From: Bacteroides sp.
GTDB taxonomy: Bacteria; Bacillota; Clostridia; Oscillospirales; Ruminococcaceae
Assembly: GCA_023663265.1 (NCBI GenBank)
Contig: JAMPHV010000001.1
Span: 1-64,000, forward strand
Direction: 5' to 3'
DNA: 64,000 nt
The notes beneath the pieces are model-generated. The model made no database searches, was not told the origin of the DNA, and saw only the letters and a list, made by a program, of their open reading frames with translations. The position numbers were made by a program, and so were the translations under genes. How positions within the stretch are numbered: the first letter of the stretch is position 1; every line of letters begins with the position of its first letter. Below, in pieces: positions 60,492-64,000 of the stretch.

Positions 60492-61274
60492 TTATATTGC
60501 GTCCTTAAGGCTTTTTACAAACTCCCCCGCTTCTTTAACGGCGCTTTTGCCCGATTTTTCAAACAGTCTCACTATCGCCGAGCCTACGATAACGCCGTCG
60601 CAGTACTCCGACATTTTTTTCGCCTGTTCGGGTCCCGATATCCCGAAGCCTACCGCGCAGGGACAGGAGGCGTATTTCTTTATTGTGCCGAAAAATTTAT
60701 CGAAATCGGTGGAGAAGCTGCTGCGCACGCCTGTGACTCCCGTTGAGGAAACGCAGTATAAAAAGCCCTTGCTGTTGGAAGCGATCTCTTTTATTCTGTC
60801 GTGAGAGGTGGGCGCCACTAAGTTTATGTTTATTACGCCGTACTTATCGGCAAAATCGGCTATTTCGTCCTTTTCCTCATAGGGCATATCGGGGACTATG
60901 ACTCCGTCTATGCCGTATTCGGCGCAGGCTTTGAAAAAGCGTTCCGTACCGTAGACGAAAATGGTGTTTATATACATCATCAGAAGCAGGGGCTTTTCGC
61001 TTTTCGCTCTGATATTTTTTACGCAGCTGAAGATTCCGTCAAGATCGACTCCTCCTCGCAGAGCTCTTAAGGAAGCCTTCTGAATGGTAACGCCCTCGGC
61101 TACGGGGTCGGAAAAGGGAACTCCCAGCTCTATGATATCCGCGCCCTTGCCGAACATTTCAAGAGCCGCCGCTTCCGTTGTTTTAAGATCGGGATCGCCC
61201 GAGGTGATAAAGGTTATCAAGGCTTTTTTGTTTTTCGCCTTAAGCTGTTCAAAGCATTTTTCTATTCTGTTCAT
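60492..61274 (-). CDS. trpA: Tryptophan synthase alpha chain
   Basis: The 260-residue TIM barrel cleaves indole-3-glycerol phosphate to indole. It has ALITFITSGDPDLKTT, the catalytic Glu in ADIIELGVPFSDPVAEGVTIQKAS, the Asp in GVIVPDMPYEE, YCVSSTGVTGVR and GFGISGPEQAKKM. It is the last gene of the trp operon; no strong terminator was seen in the 149 bases before the sigma factor start. Confidence 0.96.
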   Translation of the reverse strand: MNRIEKCFEQLKAKNKKALITFITSGDPDLKTTEAAALEMFGKGADIIELGVPFSDPVAEGVTIQKASLRALRGGVDLDGIFSCVKNIRAKSEKPLLLMMYINTIFVYGTERFFKACAEYGIDGVIVPDMPYEEKDEIADFADKYGVININLVAPTSHDRIKEIASNSKGFLYCVSSTGVTGVRSSFSTDFDKFFGTIKKYASCPCAVGFGISGPEQAKKMSEYCDGVIVGSAIVRLFEKSGKSAVKEAGEFVKSLKDAI

Positions 61275-61288
61275 GGGTGTTCTCCTTT

Positions 61289-62473
61289 TTAATTTTCAAC
61301 CTGCACTCCGCGGTATCTTGCCACCGAGTAAACGTCCTTATCTCCTCTGCCCGAGATATTTACGACCATTATTTTGTCCTTTTCCATTGCGGGAGCCGTT
61401 TTTAAGGCAACGGAAAGAGCGTGGGAGGATTCGACAGCGGGAATGATCCCCTCGGTTCTTGAAAGATACTCGAAGGCGCAGACGGCTTCCTCATCGGTCA
61501 CGCTTAAATATTCCGCTCTGCCTGTTTTCCAAAGGTGCGCATGCTCGGGACCTATGCCGGGGTAGTCAAGTCCTGCGGAAATGGAATAAACAGGGGCTAT
61601 CTGACCGAATTTGTCCTGCAAAAACACCGATTTCATGCCGTGAAAAATTCCCGTTGAGCCTCTTGCAATGGTGGCGGCGGTTTCCGCCGTTTCAACGCCT
61701 CGCCCTGCCGCTTCCGCGCCGATGAGTCGCACCGAGCTGTCGGGAATAAAGCCGCAGAACGCTCCCATAGCGTTGGAGCCGCCTCCTACGCAGGCTATTA
61801 CGCAGTCGGGAAGCCTTCCCTCCTTTTCCGCAAGCTGCTCGCGTATCTCCTTGCTGATCACGCTTTGGAAATCCCTTACCATAGCGGGATAGGGGTGGGG
61901 TCCCATAACCGAGCCTATGCAGTAAAAGGTGCTTTCGATGTTGGTAGCCCAGTCGCGGAAGGCTTCGTTTATCGCGTCCTTTAAGGTAGCCGTTCCCGAA
62001 TCCACGGACACCACCTCCGCGCCGAGGAGCCTCATACGATATACGTTGAGGGATTGTCTTTCCACATCTGTGCTTCCCATATATACGCGGCACTCGAGCC
62101 CGAACAGAGCGCAGACGGTGGCGGTCGCCACCCCGTGCTGTCCCGCTCCCGTTTCGGCTATTATTCTTTTTTTGCCCATTTTTTTCGCCAACAGTATCTG
62201 ACCCAACACGTTGTTGATCTTATGCGAGCCCGTGTGATTCAAGTCCTCCCGCTTAAGATAAATTTTACAGCCTCCCAAATCCTTTGTCATTTTTTCGGCG
62301 TAATAAAGCATTGAGGGTCTGCCCGCATAATTTTTGTACAGCTCCTCAAGCTCAGCCTGAAATGCAGGGTCGTTTTTGTATTTTTCGTACGCCGTCTCCA
62401 ATTCCTGAACGGCGTTCATAACGGTTTCGGGGATATACTGCCCGCCAAATTCTCCGTATCTTCCTTTTTTCAT
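61289..62473 (-). CDS. trpB: Tryptophan synthase beta chain
   Basis: The 394-residue PLP enzyme joins indole and serine. It has [29 protein letters not shown], the PLP lysine in [35 protein letters not shown], the phosphate loop [10 protein letters not shown], and [16 protein letters not shown]. Fourteen bases separate it from trpA. Confidence 0.97.
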   Translation of the reverse strand: MKKGRYGEFGGQYIPETVMNAVQELETAYEKYKNDPAFQAELEELYKNYAGRPSMLYYAEKMTKDLGGCKIYLKREDLNHTGSHKINNVLGQILLAKKMGKKRIIAETGAGQHGVATATVCALFGLECRVYMGSTDVERQSLNVYRMRLLGAEVVSVDSGTATLKDAINEAFRDWATNIESTFYCIGSVMGPHPYPAMVRDFQSVISKEIREQLAEKEGRLPDCVIACVGGGSNAMGAFCGFIPDSSVRLIGAEAAGRGVETAETAATIARGSTGIFHGMKSVFLQDKFGQIAPVYSISAGLDYPGIGPEHAHLWKTGRAEYLSVTDEEAVCAFEYLSRTEGIIPAVESSHALSVALKTAPAMEKDKIMVVNISGRGDKDVYSVARYRGVQVEN

Positions 62474-62488
62474 GGTGTTTTCCTTTCT

Positions 62489-63115
62489 TTAGAGATTTAT
62501 TCTTTTCATAAGCGTCATAATTTGTCTGATCTTTTCCCTGTCCTTGCAGCCGTCGGTCTCGATACCTCCGCTAAGGTCTATCCCGTAGGGCTTAAGCGAC
62601 GATACCGCTTTTTTGAGATTATCCGCGTTGATTCCTCCCGCCGCGAAAAAGGGCTTGCTTATTTTCGTCCCTGATATCATATCCCAGTCAAAGACTTTTC
62701 CCGTTCCTCCGTAGGCGTTTGCGGAAAATGCGTCCAACAGGAGCCTGTCGGCGGAGGAGCCGTTCGCTTCCGTAACGTCGCTTAGGTTCCTTATTCTTAC
62801 AGCCTTCCATATTTCGCAGCTATGGGGGATCATTTTTCTGAGTCGGCTTATATACCCTTCGTCCTCGCTGCCGTGAAGCTGGTAAACGTCTATTATTTCG
62901 GCAAAGCTTTTCATTTCCTCCAGCGGATGATTTACGAAAACGCCCACTCTTGAAATGCTCGGCAAAAGCAGGGAGGACAGCCTTTCAGCCTGCTCTAAGG
63001 TCACTCTCCGTTTGCTTTCGGCAAACACAAAGCCCGCGTAATCGGGAGGAAACTCGTTCAGATATCTCGCGTCCTCCTCCCGCCGTATGCCGCAAAGCTT
63101 TATTTTAATATTCAT
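62489..63115 (-). CDS. trpF: Phosphoribosylanthranilate isomerase
   Basis: The 208-residue TIM barrel has the N-terminal KLCGIRREEDARYLNE with the catalytic Cys, YAGFVFAESKRRVT, VGVFVNHPLEEM, DVYQLHGSED, the catalytic Asp in LLLDAFS with GGTGKVFDWD, FFAAGGINADNL and GIDLSGGIETDGCKD. It overlaps the end of trpC by 11 bases. Confidence 0.94.
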   Translation of the reverse strand: MNIKIKLCGIRREEDARYLNEFPPDYAGFVFAESKRRVTLEQAERLSSLLLPSISRVGVFVNHPLEEMKSFAEIIDVYQLHGSEDEGYISRLRKMIPHSCEIWKAVRIRNLSDVTEANGSSADRLLLDAFSANAYGGTGKVFDWDMISGTKISKPFFAAGGINADNLKKAVSSLKPYGIDLSGGIETDGCKDREKIRQIMTLMKRINL

Positions 63116-63911
63116 TTCGGTTATCCCTCAAATCGGTAAGCTCGGATAATGTTTCGGCTATATTTCCGCTTTTCATGAGCGTTTCGCCCACAAGCGCCGC
63201 TCTTGCGCCCGCAGCCTTGAGTTCGCGGATATCTGCGTTGCGGCTTATCCCGCTTTCGGTCACGATAACGCAGTTCGAGGGGATAAGCCCTGCGAGCTTT
63301 TTTGTCGTTTCAAGTCTTACCTCAAAGGTCTTAAGATCGCGGTTGTTTATTCCCGTTATAGTGCAGCCCGCCTCCAATACCTTGTACAGCTCTTCCTCGT
63401 TATGGCTTTCCGCCAGTACGGACATATCAAGACTTTCCGCTATTTTTCGGTATTCTCTCAGCTCGTTTACGGCAAGCATTGCGGATATCAGCAGCACCGC
63501 GTCCGCGCCGATAGCCCTCGCCTCGTAGATTTGATAGGGATCGATGATGAAATCCTTGCGCAAAACGGGTATGGTTACCTTTTCCTTGATCTGTCGAAGA
63601 TATTCCGAGCTTCCTTTAAAATAAAACTCCTCGGTAAGGCAGGATATGGCGTTTGCTCCCGCTTTTTCGTACGCCTCCGCCGTTTCGGCGGGTCTGAAGT
63701 TCGGTTGTATCACTCCTTTAGAGGGGGAAGCCTTTTTGACCTCGGCTATTATCGCTATTTCATTTTCGCCTTTAAGGTCTATCGCTCTTTTAAAATCTTC
63801 GCATGGCGATGAAATGCGCTCCGCAGCTTTTTTTATCTCGGAAAAGGATATTTTTTCCTTTTCGCGCTTAAGCTGTTCGAGCCTTTTTGCTTTTATGTCA
63901 TCGAGTATCAA
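63105..63911 (-). CDS. trpC: Indole-3-glycerol phosphate synthase
   Basis: The 268-residue TIM barrel has IIAEVKKASPSKGVI with the catalytic Lys, YEKAGANAISCLTEEFYFKGS, VLRKDFIIDPYQIYEARAIGADAVLLI, GINNRDLKTFEV, and TESGISRNADI with ALVGETLMKS. It starts with TTG at 63909-63911, overlapping the trpD stop as TTGA, with GGGAGGA upstream; no in-frame ATG fits. It is a separate enzyme, not fused to TrpF. Confidence 0.95.
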   Translation of the reverse strand: MILDDIKAKRLEQLKREKEKISFSEIKKAAERISSPCEDFKRAIDLKGENEIAIIAEVKKASPSKGVIQPNFRPAETAEAYEKAGANAISCLTEEFYFKGSSEYLRQIKEKVTIPVLRKDFIIDPYQIYEARAIGADAVLLISAMLAVNELREYRKIAESLDMSVLAESHNEEELYKVLEAGCTITGINNRDLKTFEVRLETTKKLAGLIPSNCVIVTESGISRNADIRELKAAGARAALVGETLMKSGNIAETLSELTDLRDNRNEY

Positions 63912-64000
63912 GCGTTTTTTCCTCCCGTGAATTTATTGGTGGCTTTAATGAACAGCTCTGCCTTGCGCATAGCCGCGCCGCAGTCGATCAGCTCCTCTGC
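63908..64000 (-). CDS. trpD: Anthranilate phosphoribosyltransferase, C-terminal 30 codons only
   Basis: From the right edge the minus strand reads AEELIDCGAAMRKAELFIKA-TNKFTGGKNA and stops with TGA overlapping the trpC start. The segment fits the C-terminal helix of TrpD (A-E-x-I-D-S-G-x-A...), and trpD-trpC is the usual order. The rest of the gene is outside the window, so the identification relies mainly on context. Confidence 0.7.
   Translation of the reverse strand, partial: AEELIDCGAAMRKAELFIKATNKFTGGKNA

Overview
The window looks like a chromosomal segment of an anaerobic Gram-positive of the class Clostridia, probably a Ruminococcus-like member of the Oscillospirales. The signs are consensus sigma-A promoters, AAAGGA-type ribosome binding sites, lipoproteins with lipoboxes, the sepF-ylmH-divIVA division cluster, an Hfq gene after miaA, a split transketolase, and an archaeal-type IMP cyclohydrolase paired with a stand-alone AICAR transformylase. 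The assignment rests on gene content only; no 16S or tRNA gene was seen.

Layout. 1-165: a frameshifted transposase fragment running off the left edge. 363-3724 (-): an ECF sigma factor and a large membrane partner built from repeated modules. 3905-11285 (-): pyrG, ppk, polA, a low-molecular-weight phosphatase and rimI, with a 163-bp inverted-repeat element between pyrG and ppk. 11673-12305 (+): a DUF4358 lipoprotein. 12487-15923 (-): a sugar ABC transporter (binding protein and two permeases, no ATPase) behind a promoter with a cre-like palindrome upstream. 16656-27365 (+): the purine operon purE-C-F'-F-M-N, a zeta-like kinase, a methyltransferase, then purO-purH(AICARFT)-purD; it has a long leader ending in an intrinsic terminator. 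27382-34104 (+): a YlbF-family protein, mutS, mutL, miaA and hfq. 34108-42379 (+): an HlyD-like protein, yggS, sepF, ylmH, divIVA, lspA, rluD, a HAD phosphatase and split transketolase. 42574-50326 (+): pyrC, pyrF, carA, carB and two small genes. 50323-51285 (-): an intracellular GH10 xylanase. 51447-57873 (+): a sulfur and Fe-S operon metY-cysK-iscS-iscU-nadA-mnmA-rrf2 behind two related palindromic operators. 57870-60342 (-): a second ECF sigma factor and membrane partner. 60492-64000 (-): trpD (partial)-C-F-B-A.

How it fits together. Most of the window is biosynthetic: nearly complete IMP synthesis (purL, purB, purK and purA lie elsewhere), carbamoyl phosphate to CTP steps, tryptophan from anthranilate, and cysteine or homocysteine synthesis feeding Fe-S assembly and tRNA thiolation. 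The least ordinary parts are: a second PurF-like protein that has lost its glutaminase catalytic residues but keeps its cluster ligands and PRPP loop; the purE leader with no aptamer I recognise; a strongly folded 72-nt element between miaA and hfq; the paired operators plus a three-cysteine Rrf2 regulator; and the repeated extracellular modules of the first sigma-factor partner.
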